A DNA stretch of 64,000 nucleotides, taken from positions 3,224,001-3,288,000 of the forward strand of contig NZ_CP195790.1 in assembly GCF_051465645.1 (NCBI RefSeq), read 5' to 3'. A program made the translations under genes and the position numbers. Positions 27,663-37,185 of this stretch are shown here, piece by piece. Every line of letters starts with the position of its first letter. The stretch's first letter is position 1. The notes beneath the pieces were generated by a model. That model worked only from the letters and a program-made list of their open reading frames with translations, did no database searches and was not told the DNA's origin. The stretch comes from Planctomicrobium sp051465645. GTDB lineage: Bacteria > Planctomycetota > Planctomycetia > Planctomycetales > Planctomycetaceae.

Positions 27663-29267
27663 ATGATCAATCCAGATCTGCTTTACTTCCTGACGATCTT
27701 TCTCCCGGCACTGGGGGCACTGGCCCTGCTGGCGTTTGATCGCAAGGCAGAAGAAGCCATGCGGAAAACGACGCTCGCAATCACTGTTGCGACGTTTGGT
27801 TTGTCACTGGGGCTGCTCAGCCAGTTCGACCCCTCCGTGGGAACGATGCAACTGGTCACAAAACACGCCTGGATTCCAACGTGGAATATTTACTTCCAGT
27901 TGGGAGTCGACGGAATCAGCCTGCCGCTGGTCCTGCTCACAAGTTTTGTGTTCGTGCTTGCCGCGCTCGCGTCATGGAGCGTGACGCACAAAGTCCGTGG
28001 CTATCTGATGCTGTTCCTGATTCTGGAAACCGGCGTACTGGGTGTCTTCCTCGCACTCGACTTCTTCCTGTTCTATGTGTTCTGGGAAGTCATGCTGCTG
28101 CCGATGTACTTCCTGATCGGCATCTGGGGAGGCCCTCGAAAAGAGTACGCCGCCATCAAATTCATTCTGTATACGCTGTTCGGCGGAGCACTCATGCTGA
28201 TCGCTATGTTGATGTTTTACTTCAACAGTGCGAATTCAGAGATCTCAGGGTTCCGAAACGTCTTCGATCTGATGCAACTGGCTCAGATCGGTCAGGCCGG
28301 TCATTTCACACCTGTCGTTCAGATTGTCGCTTTCTGGCTGCTGTTTGTTGGCTTTGCCATCAAGCTCCCGGCGTTCCCATTTCACACATGGTTGCCTGAC
28401 GCACACGTTGAAGCACCGACTCCGATCTCCATGATTCTGGCCGGTGTTCTGCTGAAAATGGGTGGATACGGAATCCTGCGAATCGCCATGCCACTCTGCC
28501 CGTTCGGTGCACAGTATGCCGCGTACGCGCTGGTCGCGATCGGCGTCTTCAGCATCATCTACGGGGCATTCGCTGCCATGGCTCAAACCGACTTCAAACG
28601 GTTGGTTGCCTACAGCTCCGTCAGTCACATGGGATACGTACTCGTCGGAGTCGCCGTCTGGAAGATTCAGGAATCAACCGGCACGACGATTCACCCCAGC
28701 CTGTGGAACATGGGGATCACCGGAGCCGTCTTCCAGATGCTTGCTCACGGGGTCACCTCCGCAGGGATGTTCTTCCTTGTCGGTGTGATCTATGACCGCG
28801 TTCATCATCGAGATCTGAATCAGTTTGGCGGACTGGTGAACGCCATGCCCGTCTTCAGCGGGATTTCGTTTGTCATCTTCTTCGCCGCTCTGGGTCTGCC
28901 GGGGTTATGCGGATTTATCGGCGAAGTGTTCGTTGTCTTAAGTGCCTGGAACTTCAGTCCATTACTGGCTGTCCTGGCCGCATTTGGCGTTGTGCTGACA
29001 GCATGCTATCTGCTCTGGACGATTCAACGAGTTTACCTTGGCAGTGAGTATTTTGGGCCACATGCCGAAGCATTGACCGACATGAATCCCAGAGAGAAAA
29101 CGATTGGATTCACTCTGGCTGCATTCGCAATCATCCTTGGAGTCGCCCCTTATCACACAATGATTCACATCATTGAACCGACGGTCAGTCAACTGACAGA
29201 GGATCTGTCGGCAGGGTATTCCGCACTCCATGAAACCGAACAGGTCAGCCAGACCATCGAGCAATAG
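27663..29267 (+). CDS. nuoM: NADH-quinone oxidoreductase subunit M
   Basis: About 534 residues from ATG 27663. It is an antiporter-like pumping subunit of complex I with 14 helices. Motifs include FYVFWEVMLLPMYFLIG with the conserved Glu, the FHTWLPDAHVEAPTP loop, DFKRLVAYSSVSHMGY and the late GLPGLCGFIGE. The frame also opens with TTG at 27651 (four residues more), but ATG 27663 gives the normal N-terminus. It follows nuoL by 60 nt. Confidence 0.97.
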   Translation: MINPDLLYFLTIFLPALGALALLAFDRKAEEAMRKTTLAITVATFGLSLGLLSQFDPSVGTMQLVTKHAWIPTWNIYFQLGVDGISLPLVLLTSFVFVLAALASWSVTHKVRGYLMLFLILETGVLGVFLALDFFLFYVFWEVMLLPMYFLIGIWGGPRKEYAAIKFILYTLFGGALMLIAMLMFYFNSANSEISGFRNVFDLMQLAQIGQAGHFTPVVQIVAFWLLFVGFAIKLPAFPFHTWLPDAHVEAPTPISMILAGVLLKMGGYGILRIAMPLCPFGAQYAAYALVAIGVFSIIYGAFAAMAQTDFKRLVAYSSVSHMGYVLVGVAVWKIQESTGTTIHPSLWNMGITGAVFQMLAHGVTSAGMFFLVGVIYDRVHHRDLNQFGGLVNAMPVFSGISFVIFFAALGLPGLCGFIGEVFVVLSAWNFSPLLAVLAAFGVVLTACYLLWTIQRVYLGSEYFGPHAEALTDMNPREKTIGFTLAAFAIILGVAPYHTMIHIIEPTVSQLTEDLSAGYSALHETEQVSQTIEQ

Positions 29268-29327
29268 AATCGTCTTCAAACAGGTGCTGTTCTTCCCTGA
29301 CCATTTGTGATTTCCGAATCGAATTCC

Positions 29328-31010
29328 ATGTCCGTCCCAGAGATTTTAAACCAGTTGATTCGACATGATCTGCCGAGATCACTGGAGATTTTTGCGCCGG
29401 AACTCGTTCTCTGCGGAACAGTCATCGCATTGCTGCTGGCAAGGATGATCGGTGGGACTCGAAAACTGCCATTACATGCTGTCGCTCTGATCGGAGCGAT
29501 GACCGTCTTCATTGGGGTCTTCACGCAGTTCATGTACCTGAAAGGGGCATCGTCAGAAGGCTTTGTTGAAGCTCTTTTCCATTCATGGAACATGTCTCCG
29601 ACCGGAACCGGCACGCCGGGCCCTTACTTCACAGGGTTACTGACGCATGATCTGTTCGGGATCTTTCTGAGACTCGGGCTCAGTATGTTTCTGGTCCTGA
29701 TCGTCGCCTTAACGATTCTCAGCGGAGTCCCGGATCAGGAAGACTCCCAAGATTTCTACACACTCATCTTCGGCGCAACACTCGGCATGATGCTCGCTGT
29801 GGGAGCGAACCATCTGTTGATGGTCTTTCTGGCGATCGAAATGATGAGTCTGCCGAGCTATATGATGATCGCATTCCAGAAGGGATTGCGTCAGTCGAGT
29901 GAAGGCGCTCTGAAGTACGTCATCTATGGGGCCGGGGCCGCGGCGGTCATGCTCTATGGAATCAGTCTGGTTGCCGGGTTGCTGGGAACAGCAGAACTCC
30001 CGCGATTTGCGTCTCAGGTTCTCCTCGTCCTCGATGGAACCGGGCTGAGTCAGAACAATGCGACAGCAGTCACGCTCCTACTGGGAATCCTGCTGATCAT
30101 TGCAGGTCTTGCCTTCAAACTCGCATTGGTTCCGTTCCACTTCTGGTGCCCGGACGCCTTTGAAGGAGCACTTGCTGAAGTCGGCGCGTTCCTTTCTGTC
30201 GCGTCCAAAATTGCATCGTTTGGGCTTCTAATTCGGTTCGTTCTCGCCTTTCAGGGAGCAACACCTGTCCTGTTCGAAATCACTCTGGTCACCGGGATTG
30301 CACTCGGTGTCATCGGGATTGTCACCACGACATACGGGAACCTTGCGGCCTATGTTCAGTCGAACATAAAACGACTGCTCGCCTACTCTGCGATTGCTCA
30401 GGCGGGTTACACCGTCATGGCGGTCTCGGCACTTCTTGTGTTGATGAGTGCCCCGACAGGCAGCATCCCGGACGTTTCAGTGAAGGCCGGGCAGTGCCTT
30501 GAAAGCCTGTTGTATTATCTCGTCGTCTATCTCTTTATGAATCTGGCTGCGTTTGCCTGCGTGACCGTCATTCGCAACGAAATCTTCAGCGAACAGATTG
30601 AAGACTATCGCGGAATCTTCGGTGGCAATGCCACGATGAAATTTGTCTGCATCTGTCTGGTCCTGAGCTTCTTCAGTCTGATTGGCCTGCCACCACTCGC
30701 TGGGGCATTCGGCAAGTTCATGATTTTCAGCTCTGTCTACACGGCAGGGAGCGTTCACTGGTTCCTGTGGGTCGTCATGGCATTCGGTGTGCTGAACTCC
30801 GTCCTGAGCGTCTTCTATTACATTCGTGTTCTGAAAGTGATCTTCTTCTCGGAACCATTGCCGCAACACAAACGCCTGAAGGTTCCGGCCATCGTCGGAG
30901 TCTACATCGGAATGGTGACTCTGCCGGTCATCCTGCTGGGAGCGTCACCCATGATGTCCGACTTGAGTGCGACAGCACGTGCGGTCGCGTTATCACTGCT
31001 GCTGCCATAA
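29328..31010 (+). CDS. nuoN: NADH-quinone oxidoreductase subunit N
   Basis: About 560 residues from ATG 29328. It is the third antiporter-like subunit of the complex I membrane arm. Family motifs are FLAIEMMSLPSYMMIAF, FKLALVPFHFWCPDAFEGA, NIKRLLAYSAIAQAGY and GLPPLAGAFGKF. It is somewhat longer than E. coli NuoN (485), mainly through an N-terminal segment and loops around residues 85-110 and 370-385. The upstream GTG at 29307 is in frame but less likely. It ends the run of nuo genes, 68 nt before a small conserved gene. Confidence 0.96.
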   Translation: MSVPEILNQLIRHDLPRSLEIFAPELVLCGTVIALLLARMIGGTRKLPLHAVALIGAMTVFIGVFTQFMYLKGASSEGFVEALFHSWNMSPTGTGTPGPYFTGLLTHDLFGIFLRLGLSMFLVLIVALTILSGVPDQEDSQDFYTLIFGATLGMMLAVGANHLLMVFLAIEMMSLPSYMMIAFQKGLRQSSEGALKYVIYGAGAAAVMLYGISLVAGLLGTAELPRFASQVLLVLDGTGLSQNNATAVTLLLGILLIIAGLAFKLALVPFHFWCPDAFEGALAEVGAFLSVASKIASFGLLIRFVLAFQGATPVLFEITLVTGIALGVIGIVTTTYGNLAAYVQSNIKRLLAYSAIAQAGYTVMAVSALLVLMSAPTGSIPDVSVKAGQCLESLLYYLVVYLFMNLAAFACVTVIRNEIFSEQIEDYRGIFGGNATMKFVCICLVLSFFSLIGLPPLAGAFGKFMIFSSVYTAGSVHWFLWVVMAFGVLNSVLSVFYYIRVLKVIFFSEPLPQHKRLKVPAIVGVYIGMVTLPVILLGASPMMSDLSATARAVALSLLLP

Positions 31011-31078
31011 GATGAATACTGGCTTTAATCGCGTTTGCAGCATGGCAACCGCGTCACTTCGTTAACAAGCTTAACCTG

Positions 31079-31531
31079 ATGCCGACAACCACGACCAACC
31101 GACAGTTGAACGAACTTTTGGTGGATCTCCACCGGAGTCTGGTTCAATATGTCCTGGACGCCTGGCTCTGGTCGACCGAGGATGCAAAAGAACTGAAAGG
31201 GGTCGTTCTCTCGCTGGCAGAACGGCAGAGGCAAGATGCTGGAACGATTGCCATGCTGCTCATGAGTCGTCACTACGTCATTGACTTCGGTAACTATCCC
31301 ACCGATTTCACACGCCTGAACTATGTCGCAATTGAGTTTCTCTACGAAAACCTTTGCGCTCATCAAAACATGATTGTTCAGTCGCTTGCAGAAGCACTCC
31401 CACAACTGAAGTCAGATCCAGCAGCACACGATCTGATCAACGACATTCTCAGTTCGCAAAAGGTTGGTCTTGAGCGTCTGCTCAACTCGCAGGAACACAA
31501 CGGGACTGCTCTTCCCGCTTGGATGAAATAA
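31079..31531 (+). CDS. Small all-helical protein of unknown function after nuoN
   Basis: 150 residues. I do not recognise the family. The sequence looks like three or four amphipathic helices: about 5-30 (QLNELLVDLHRSLVQYVLDA), 32-70, 85-115 (LNYVAIEFLYENLCAHQNMI) and 118-145. The shape recalls ferritin-like or four-helix bundles, but a clear metal-binding E..H pattern is not obvious. There is no signal peptide. The gene sits 68 nt after nuoN on the same strand and could be co-transcribed with complex I; an assembly or regulatory role would be inference only. Convergent with nnrD, 23 nt away. Confidence 0.7.
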   Translation: MPTTTTNRQLNELLVDLHRSLVQYVLDAWLWSTEDAKELKGVVLSLAERQRQDAGTIAMLLMSRHYVIDFGNYPTDFTRLNYVAIEFLYENLCAHQNMIVQSLAEALPQLKSDPAAHDLINDILSSQKVGLERLLNSQEHNGTALPAWMK

Positions 31532-31554
31532 GTCGACGTTCCGCAGAAAGCATG

Positions 31555-32439
31555 TCACTTAATCAGACTGCTTTCATTGCGAAACTTCTGCCATGCTTTG
31601 GCGAGATACTTCGGCAAATCAGAAGCAATCAGCCCCTGCTCCGACAGATCCTGCGCTGCGAGGTCGCCTGCCAGACCATGCAGATACACTGCCAGTTGAG
31701 CTGCTTCAAAAGGAAGCATCTTCTGTGCAAGCAATGCCGTTGTCAGACCAGTAAGAACATCACCCGTTCCACCTGTGGCCATTCCGGCGTTGCCTGTTGT
31801 GTTCACGTAAATCCGCTCCCCATCGGTCACAATGGTGCGGTGCCCTTTCAGAACCAGAATCACATCGTGCTCTGCTGCAAACTGAATGGCGAGCTGCTCA
31901 CGATTTGCCTGAATTGTCCGAGTGTCAGAACGAGTCAGCCGTGCGAATTCACCGGGATGAGGCGTCAGAATTCTGGGGCCAGCGTGCACGCTGAGACTGT
32001 CGGTCTGCTCCGCAAGACAATTCAGTGCATCGGCGTCGATCACCATGGGGACCGATGCTTCCTGATAAAGCGTCGTCACGAGCGAACGAACAACATCAGA
32101 CGTTCCAATACCGGGGCCAATCCCCAAGGAATCTTTTCCAATCAGTTCCTGTTGAACCTGATCAAGAGCCGAGCCGATCAACTCTCCGGTGATATCCACA
32201 TTCAGTGGAAGCGTGAGATACGAGGGCTCAATCGAACTGACGATGGAGACAACACTTCTCGGAACCGCAAGATAAACCAGTCCTGCGCCGCCACGTAATG
32301 CTCCTAATCCAGCCAGGGCAGCCGCCCCCGCCATCCCTGCCCGGCCTCCAACGATCATGACTCGACCGTACGTGCCCTTGTGAGATTCAGCAGGGCGAAT
32401 CGGAATCGGAGGAAGAGTTTCCACACGGCGGATTGTCAC
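31555..32439 (-). CDS. nnrD: ADP/ATP-dependent NAD(P)H-hydrate dehydratase
   Basis: 294 residues. It repairs hydrated NAD(P)H (NADHX) using ADP or ATP. The YjeF C-terminal-type motifs are present: GRVMIVGGRAGMAGAAALA near the N-terminus, RILTPHPGEFARLT in the middle and the signature GMATGGTGDVLTGL near the end. The N-terminal epimerase domain (NnrE) found in fused forms is absent; this is the stand-alone dehydratase. Its ATG overlaps the ligA stop by 4 nt (ATGA), so the two are translationally coupled and ligA lies upstream. Confidence 0.94.
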   Translation of the reverse strand: MTIRRVETLPPIPIRPAESHKGTYGRVMIVGGRAGMAGAAALAGLGALRGGAGLVYLAVPRSVVSIVSSIEPSYLTLPLNVDITGELIGSALDQVQQELIGKDSLGIGPGIGTSDVVRSLVTTLYQEASVPMVIDADALNCLAEQTDSLSVHAGPRILTPHPGEFARLTRSDTRTIQANREQLAIQFAAEHDVILVLKGHRTIVTDGERIYVNTTGNAGMATGGTGDVLTGLTTALLAQKMLPFEAAQLAVYLHGLAGDLAAQDLSEQGLIASDLPKYLAKAWQKFRNESSLIK

Positions 32440-34469
32440 TGTTCGCTCCCAATTTCCAGACGCCGCAGGAACTCGGCTTCGTCGATAATCTCCACGCCCA
32501 GTTCGACCGCCTTGTCGAGTTTACTCCCAGCGCTCTCACCTGCCACAACGAACGTTGTCTTCTTCGAGACACTCGCCGCAGCCTTCCCTCCTCGGGAATG
32601 AATCACATCCTTGATCTCGTCACGTTTAAACCGTTGCAAGGTCCCGGTGACAACAATCGTCATGCCGGAGAACGGCTTGTCAGCCGTATCGACCGGAGTG
32701 TCTCGTACGACTGGAGTACCAAAATTCAGCCCAAAGGTTCGCAGTTCTTCAACGATCTTTGTTCCGGCTTCCGAATGAAAGAAATTGGCGACCGACTTCG
32801 CGATGATCGGGCCAATCTCGTTGACTTCAGAAAGTGACTCCTCCGTCTGAACGCGAAGCTCATCCAGCGTCCCAAACGTGTCAGCGAGAATTCGTGCGTT
32901 ATTTGTCCCGACATGACGAATGTTCAGCGCTGTGAGCAGCCGCCAGAGCGGTTGTTTCTTCGAGGCTTCGATTCCCGCCAGCAGATGGTCGACCGATTTC
33001 TCTCCGAGTCGTTCCAGTCCCACGAGTTGTTCACGATGCTCTTTTAATCGATAGACGTCTGCAAAACTCGTCAGGACCCCGGCATTGATCAACTGTTCGA
33101 TGACCTTGATCCCCATGCCGTCAATCTCCATCCCCTGACGCGAGGCGAAGAACCGCAAGCTCTCGCGCAGCTGAGCCGGACAAGCAGGGTTCTGGCAGCG
33201 AATGTAAACGCCCCCTTCATCCTTCAAAACGGGTTCGCTGCACTCCGGGCAATGAGTGGGGAAAATGAAGTCAACTTCTTCACCTGTTCGCCGAAATTCC
33301 TCAACTCGCAGAACGTGAGGAATGACTTTCCCGGCCTTCTCGACGACGACCCAGTCATGGATCTTGATTCCCAGTCGCTGAATTTCTTCGTTGTTATGGA
33401 GGCTTGTTCGAGAAATCGTTGACCCGGCAATCAGCACTGGCTTCAGATGAGCGACAGGGGTAATTGTTCCCGTCTTGCCCACCTGAGTGACAATATTTTC
33501 GATCTGCGTGACCGCCTCGTACTTCTCCCATTTATAGGCGATCAACCAGCGTGGGCTTTTCGATGTATTCCCCAGCACTTCCCGTTGAGCAAACTGATTG
33601 ACCTTGATGACAAGACCATCAACTTCGAACTCAAGGTGATGCAATGCCTCCATCATGGTCTGGCAATGTGCGAGTGTGGCCTCAATTCCTCGACAAACTT
33701 CGACATGCGGGGTAATTGGCAATCCGGCCGCTCGAACCCACTTCAAATAGTCGATGTGCGTTGTCTCATCGAACCCGATGTGATCCCCAATCCCGTGAGC
33801 CAGAAACCGAACTTTTCTCGCCGCACAGAGTTTCGGATCGAGAAGTTTCAGTGCTCCGGCCGTTGTATTTCTGGGATTCGCAAACGGTTCCTCATTGCGG
33901 CGTTCCTGCTCTGCACGAAGATGAGCAAAGTCCGCATTCGAGATATACGCTTCCCCACGAATCTCAACCCGTTCCGGTGGGTTCTCAAGATCCAGTCGCA
34001 GGGGCACGCCGCGCACTGTACGAGCGTTGTGCGTGATGTTGTCCCCTCGACGTCCGTCTCCACGTGTCACACCTTGTGTCAGGATTCCATTCTCGTAGAT
34101 CAATGCGAGCGCGACACCATCGATCTTGTATTCGATGGCATATTCGACTTCGTCGAGAGTGAGGAGCTTGCGAACGCGTTGATCGAAGTCGCGAATTTCC
34201 CCTTCAGAAAAGGCGTTCTCGATCGAAAGCATCGGCTGACGATGTTCGACCGTCTGAAATGACGTGATCGGCTCGCCACCAACCTGATGCGAGGGGCTGT
34301 CGTCAGCATCGAACAGCGGATACTTACGCTCCAAATCCTGGAGACGCTTCATGAGCTGATCAAACTCCCGGTCGGTGATCTCCGGGGAAGCTTCGACATA
34401 ATAGAGTCGATTATGACGGCGAATTTCTTGCCGAAGTTGATCAATTTCTTCTGCAGGTCCCATTGCCAT
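32436..34469 (-). CDS. ligA: NAD-dependent DNA ligase
   Basis: 677 residues, the normal LigA length. It seals nicks in DNA using NAD. The catalytic Lys lies in EYKIDGVAL (KxDG). The four-Cys zinc finger (CPEC then CQNPAC), helix-hairpin-helix region and C-terminal BRCT domain (FSGMTIVVTGTLQRF onward) are intact. The start may be the Met at residue 1 or 3. It is the first gene of a two-gene unit with nnrD. This combination of DNA joining and NAD(P)H repair has no known functional link beyond nicotinamide cofactor use. Confidence 0.97.
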   Translation of the reverse strand: MAMGPAEEIDQLRQEIRRHNRLYYVEASPEITDREFDQLMKRLQDLERKYPLFDADDSPSHQVGGEPITSFQTVEHRQPMLSIENAFSEGEIRDFDQRVRKLLTLDEVEYAIEYKIDGVALALIYENGILTQGVTRGDGRRGDNITHNARTVRGVPLRLDLENPPERVEIRGEAYISNADFAHLRAEQERRNEEPFANPRNTTAGALKLLDPKLCAARKVRFLAHGIGDHIGFDETTHIDYLKWVRAAGLPITPHVEVCRGIEATLAHCQTMMEALHHLEFEVDGLVIKVNQFAQREVLGNTSKSPRWLIAYKWEKYEAVTQIENIVTQVGKTGTITPVAHLKPVLIAGSTISRTSLHNNEEIQRLGIKIHDWVVVEKAGKVIPHVLRVEEFRRTGEEVDFIFPTHCPECSEPVLKDEGGVYIRCQNPACPAQLRESLRFFASRQGMEIDGMGIKVIEQLINAGVLTSFADVYRLKEHREQLVGLERLGEKSVDHLLAGIEASKKQPLWRLLTALNIRHVGTNNARILADTFGTLDELRVQTEESLSEVNEIGPIIAKSVANFFHSEAGTKIVEELRTFGLNFGTPVVRDTPVDTADKPFSGMTIVVTGTLQRFKRDEIKDVIHSRGGKAAASVSKKTTFVVAGESAGSKLDKAVELGVEIIDEAEFLRRLEIGSEQ

Positions 34470-34744
34470 ATCAGATACTCAACTTCGCAGACCAGCAAAT
34501 TTCAACAGTGGGCGAATGCGTTCCATTCTGAGTTCTCTTTTCGCAGATTTTCACAGGAAATGACAGTGCCACAAGCCCTGCTGTCCGCAGTTGTTGTTCG
34601 AGTTCTGTTTTCAATACCATGCATAACGATTTCGAGCGTTTTCAGAATCAGGCTCTGAGTTGCAGAGAACGCCTGATCACGTCGCGATCCCCTCTCACGC
34701 GACACGATGGTTCCGGTCCCCTTCCCAATTGAATTGCCACAATC

Positions 34745-36223
34745 TTGCCTCCCCATTCTTCTCCCTCTGATCGACCGACTCAGGCTCAATCGACTGATGT
34801 CGTGATTGTGGGAGGCGGCCTTGCCGGGATCGCAGCGGCCATTGGATTGTCTCAGGCCGGGATTCGCGTTCAATTGCTGGAAAGTCGCCCGACCCTGGGA
34901 GGCCGTTCGACGTCGTATGTGGACAAGGAATCCAGTGAGACGATCGACAATTGTCAACACGTGAGCATGGGGTGCTGTACGAACCTGAAATCGCTTTGCC
35001 AGCGACTCGGGATCGCCGACGCCTTTCGAACCGAATCGACTCTGTATTTCATTGCCCCCAACGGACAATGTACTCCCTTCGCTGCTGATCCCTTACCGGC
35101 CCCGTTTCACCTCACCCGTGCGTTCCTTCGACTGCCGTATCTGACGTTTCGAGAGAAGCGACTTTTCGCATTCGCTGTCCGAGCACTGGCCAAGGCCGAC
35201 TCACAGGATCTTTCTGGAACCAGCTTCGCTGACTGGCTCAGAAGGCATCATCAAACTGATGCGCTGATTCAGAATGTCTGGGATGTCGTTCTGGTGAGCG
35301 CATTAAGCGAATCGCTGGAGCGCATCGATGCGAGTTACGCGAGAAAGGTCTTCGTCGACGGCTTCCTGAGACACGCTTCTGGATGGCAGGTCGAGATCCC
35401 TACGATTGATCTCGACGAGCTTTACTCCGTTCGGACCAGACACGCTCTCGAACAGGCAGGCGTCTCCGTCTCAGTTCAATCGCGAGTGGCGAAACTGAAT
35501 CTAAGTCAAAACCTGAGTCAAAACACGATCAGCACTGTTGAACTTTCAGACGGTTCAACAATCGCCGCAGATCATGTGATCCTCGCCGTCCCTCAACACC
35601 AGATCGACAACCTGCTGCCTGAAGATGCCATCTTCGATGACCTTCGTTCTCGCGCATTACGCATGGAAACGGCTCCGATCACGAGTGTCCATCTCTGGTA
35701 TGACCGCCCTGTCACCACGTTGCCCCATGCCGTTCTGGTGGGCCGACTGGGACAATGGTTATTCAATCGTGGAGAGCGAATCATTCACGGCAAACCTGCG
35801 TGGTATTATCAAGTGGTCATCAGTGCCAGCAGGCAGTTGAAAGCACAATCACAAGAGCAGGTCGTTGCCAGTCTTGATCAGGAACTTCAAGAAATCTGGC
35901 CGCAATCAGAACAGCCCTCGCGATCAAACACCAAGGCTGAAATTCTGCATTCCCGCGTCATCACAGAACGACGCGCTGTCTTTTCAGTCACTCCGGGAAT
36001 TGATGAGTTGCGGCCATTACAGCAGACCGCGATTGGAAACATGCAGATCGCTGGGGACTGGACTCAGACCGGTTGGCCGGCCACGATGGAAGGAGCCGTC
36101 ATCAGCGGATATCTTGCGGCCGAGAACATTCTCGCAAAACTAGGACGGCCCCAAAAATTGGTCGCTCCCGGTTTGCCAACGTCTTTCGGTGCTCGCCTGC
36201 TGCTGGGAATAAAATCTCCCTGA
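34745..36223 (+). CDS. hpnE: Squalene-type FAD-dependent desaturase (HpnE)
   Basis: 492 residues. HpnE is the FAD enzyme that completes bacterial squalene synthesis from hydroxysqualene; carotenoid desaturases are close relatives. The N-terminus has DVVIVGGGLAGIAAAIGL and LLESRPTLGGRS, the FAD fold. The Cys-rich segment DNCQHVSMGCCTNL is characteristic of HpnE, and the C-terminus has IAGDWTQTGWPATMEGAV. No hpnC or hpnD gene is nearby. The start is uncertain: the first usable codon is TTG 34745 and no good ribosome site is visible. A short repeat near residues 252-260 (NLSQNLSQN) comes from a local DNA duplication. Confidence 0.9.
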   Translation: MPPHSSPSDRPTQAQSTDVVIVGGGLAGIAAAIGLSQAGIRVQLLESRPTLGGRSTSYVDKESSETIDNCQHVSMGCCTNLKSLCQRLGIADAFRTESTLYFIAPNGQCTPFAADPLPAPFHLTRAFLRLPYLTFREKRLFAFAVRALAKADSQDLSGTSFADWLRRHHQTDALIQNVWDVVLVSALSESLERIDASYARKVFVDGFLRHASGWQVEIPTIDLDELYSVRTRHALEQAGVSVSVQSRVAKLNLSQNLSQNTISTVELSDGSTIAADHVILAVPQHQIDNLLPEDAIFDDLRSRALRMETAPITSVHLWYDRPVTTLPHAVLVGRLGQWLFNRGERIIHGKPAWYYQVVISASRQLKAQSQEQVVASLDQELQEIWPQSEQPSRSNTKAEILHSRVITERRAVFSVTPGIDELRPLQQTAIGNMQIAGDWTQTGWPATMEGAVISGYLAAENILAKLGRPQKLVAPGLPTSFGARLLLGIKSP

Positions 36224-36292
36224 GATTTCAATCGCCCCTGCAGTTCATCATAGATTTACCCGTTCCTTCGGGAACTTGATTACCATTCAATC

Positions 36293-37093
36293 ATGACGTA
36301 CCAACAAACAAACCAACACGCCTGGGACCAGCTCGCCAAAGGCAAAAGCCAGTTTGCCGCAGTCGCAACCGATGCAGAATGTGCTCAACCGTTGCTGACG
36401 CTCGACAGTCGAGGGTGGCTGCCTGGTTCAGTCAAAGGCATGGAAGTCCTGTGCCTCGCTGCCGGCGGAGGATGGCAGTCCATCTTGTATGCGTCGGCCG
36501 GAGCACGCGTCACCGTCGTCGATATCAGCCCGGAAATGCTGAAGCTCGATACCGAACAAGCCCAGCGTCGGAATCTCGACATCCGTGTGATTCAGGCATC
36601 GATGGACGATCTTTCCCAGTTCGAAACCGCATCGTTCGACATCGTGCATCACCCTGTCAGTTCCTGCTACATCCCCAAAATTCGCACGGTGTATCAGGAA
36701 ATCGCCAGAGTGCTACGGCACCGAGGTCTCTACATCAGCCAGCACAAGCAACCAGCAAGCCTGCAGATTTCTGAACGAAACCCACAGGACCAGTACGTCC
36801 TTGGGGTCTCGTATTACCACACTGATCCGCTTCCCGTCGTGAAAGACACAGCCTATCGAGAACCCGGCGCAGTCGAGTATCTGCATCGCTGGGAGCAACT
36901 CATCGGCGATCTCTGTCGATCAGGGTTGGTGATTGAAGATCTGGTTGAACCGCGTCGTGGCGATCCTCATGCACGACCAGGTCATTTTCGCCACCGAGGA
37001 ATGTACGTCGCCCCGTATGTTCGCATTAAAGCTCGCCGTATCCGCGAGCAGGAACCGGAAAGCCGCTCACCAATCTGGGTCCCAGAGACATAA
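36293..37093 (+). CDS. Class I SAM-dependent methyltransferase
   Basis: 266 residues. The Rossmann SAM-binding motif VLCLAAGGGWQSILYA lies near residues 50-65 and the acidic loop VTVVDISPEML follows; ASFDIVHHPVSSCYI occupies the motif IV position. The fold is that of small-molecule methyltransferases (Methyltransf_11/25 type). The substrate is unknown. It follows hpnE by 69 nt on the same strand, so a lipid or squalene-derived substrate is possible but unproven. It converges with hemH. Confidence 0.85.
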   Translation: MTYQQTNQHAWDQLAKGKSQFAAVATDAECAQPLLTLDSRGWLPGSVKGMEVLCLAAGGGWQSILYASAGARVTVVDISPEMLKLDTEQAQRRNLDIRVIQASMDDLSQFETASFDIVHHPVSSCYIPKIRTVYQEIARVLRHRGLYISQHKQPASLQISERNPQDQYVLGVSYYHTDPLPVVKDTAYREPGAVEYLHRWEQLIGDLCRSGLVIEDLVEPRRGDPHARPGHFRHRGMYVAPYVRIKARRIREQEPESRSPIWVPET

Positions 37094-37185
37094 AGTGTTG
37101 TCGACTTTGTTTTGACGGGGTGTCGAACGATCTCCACAGGCACGTTGGCCTGTATTGAACAGGTTCTTCACCCGGTCAATTCACA

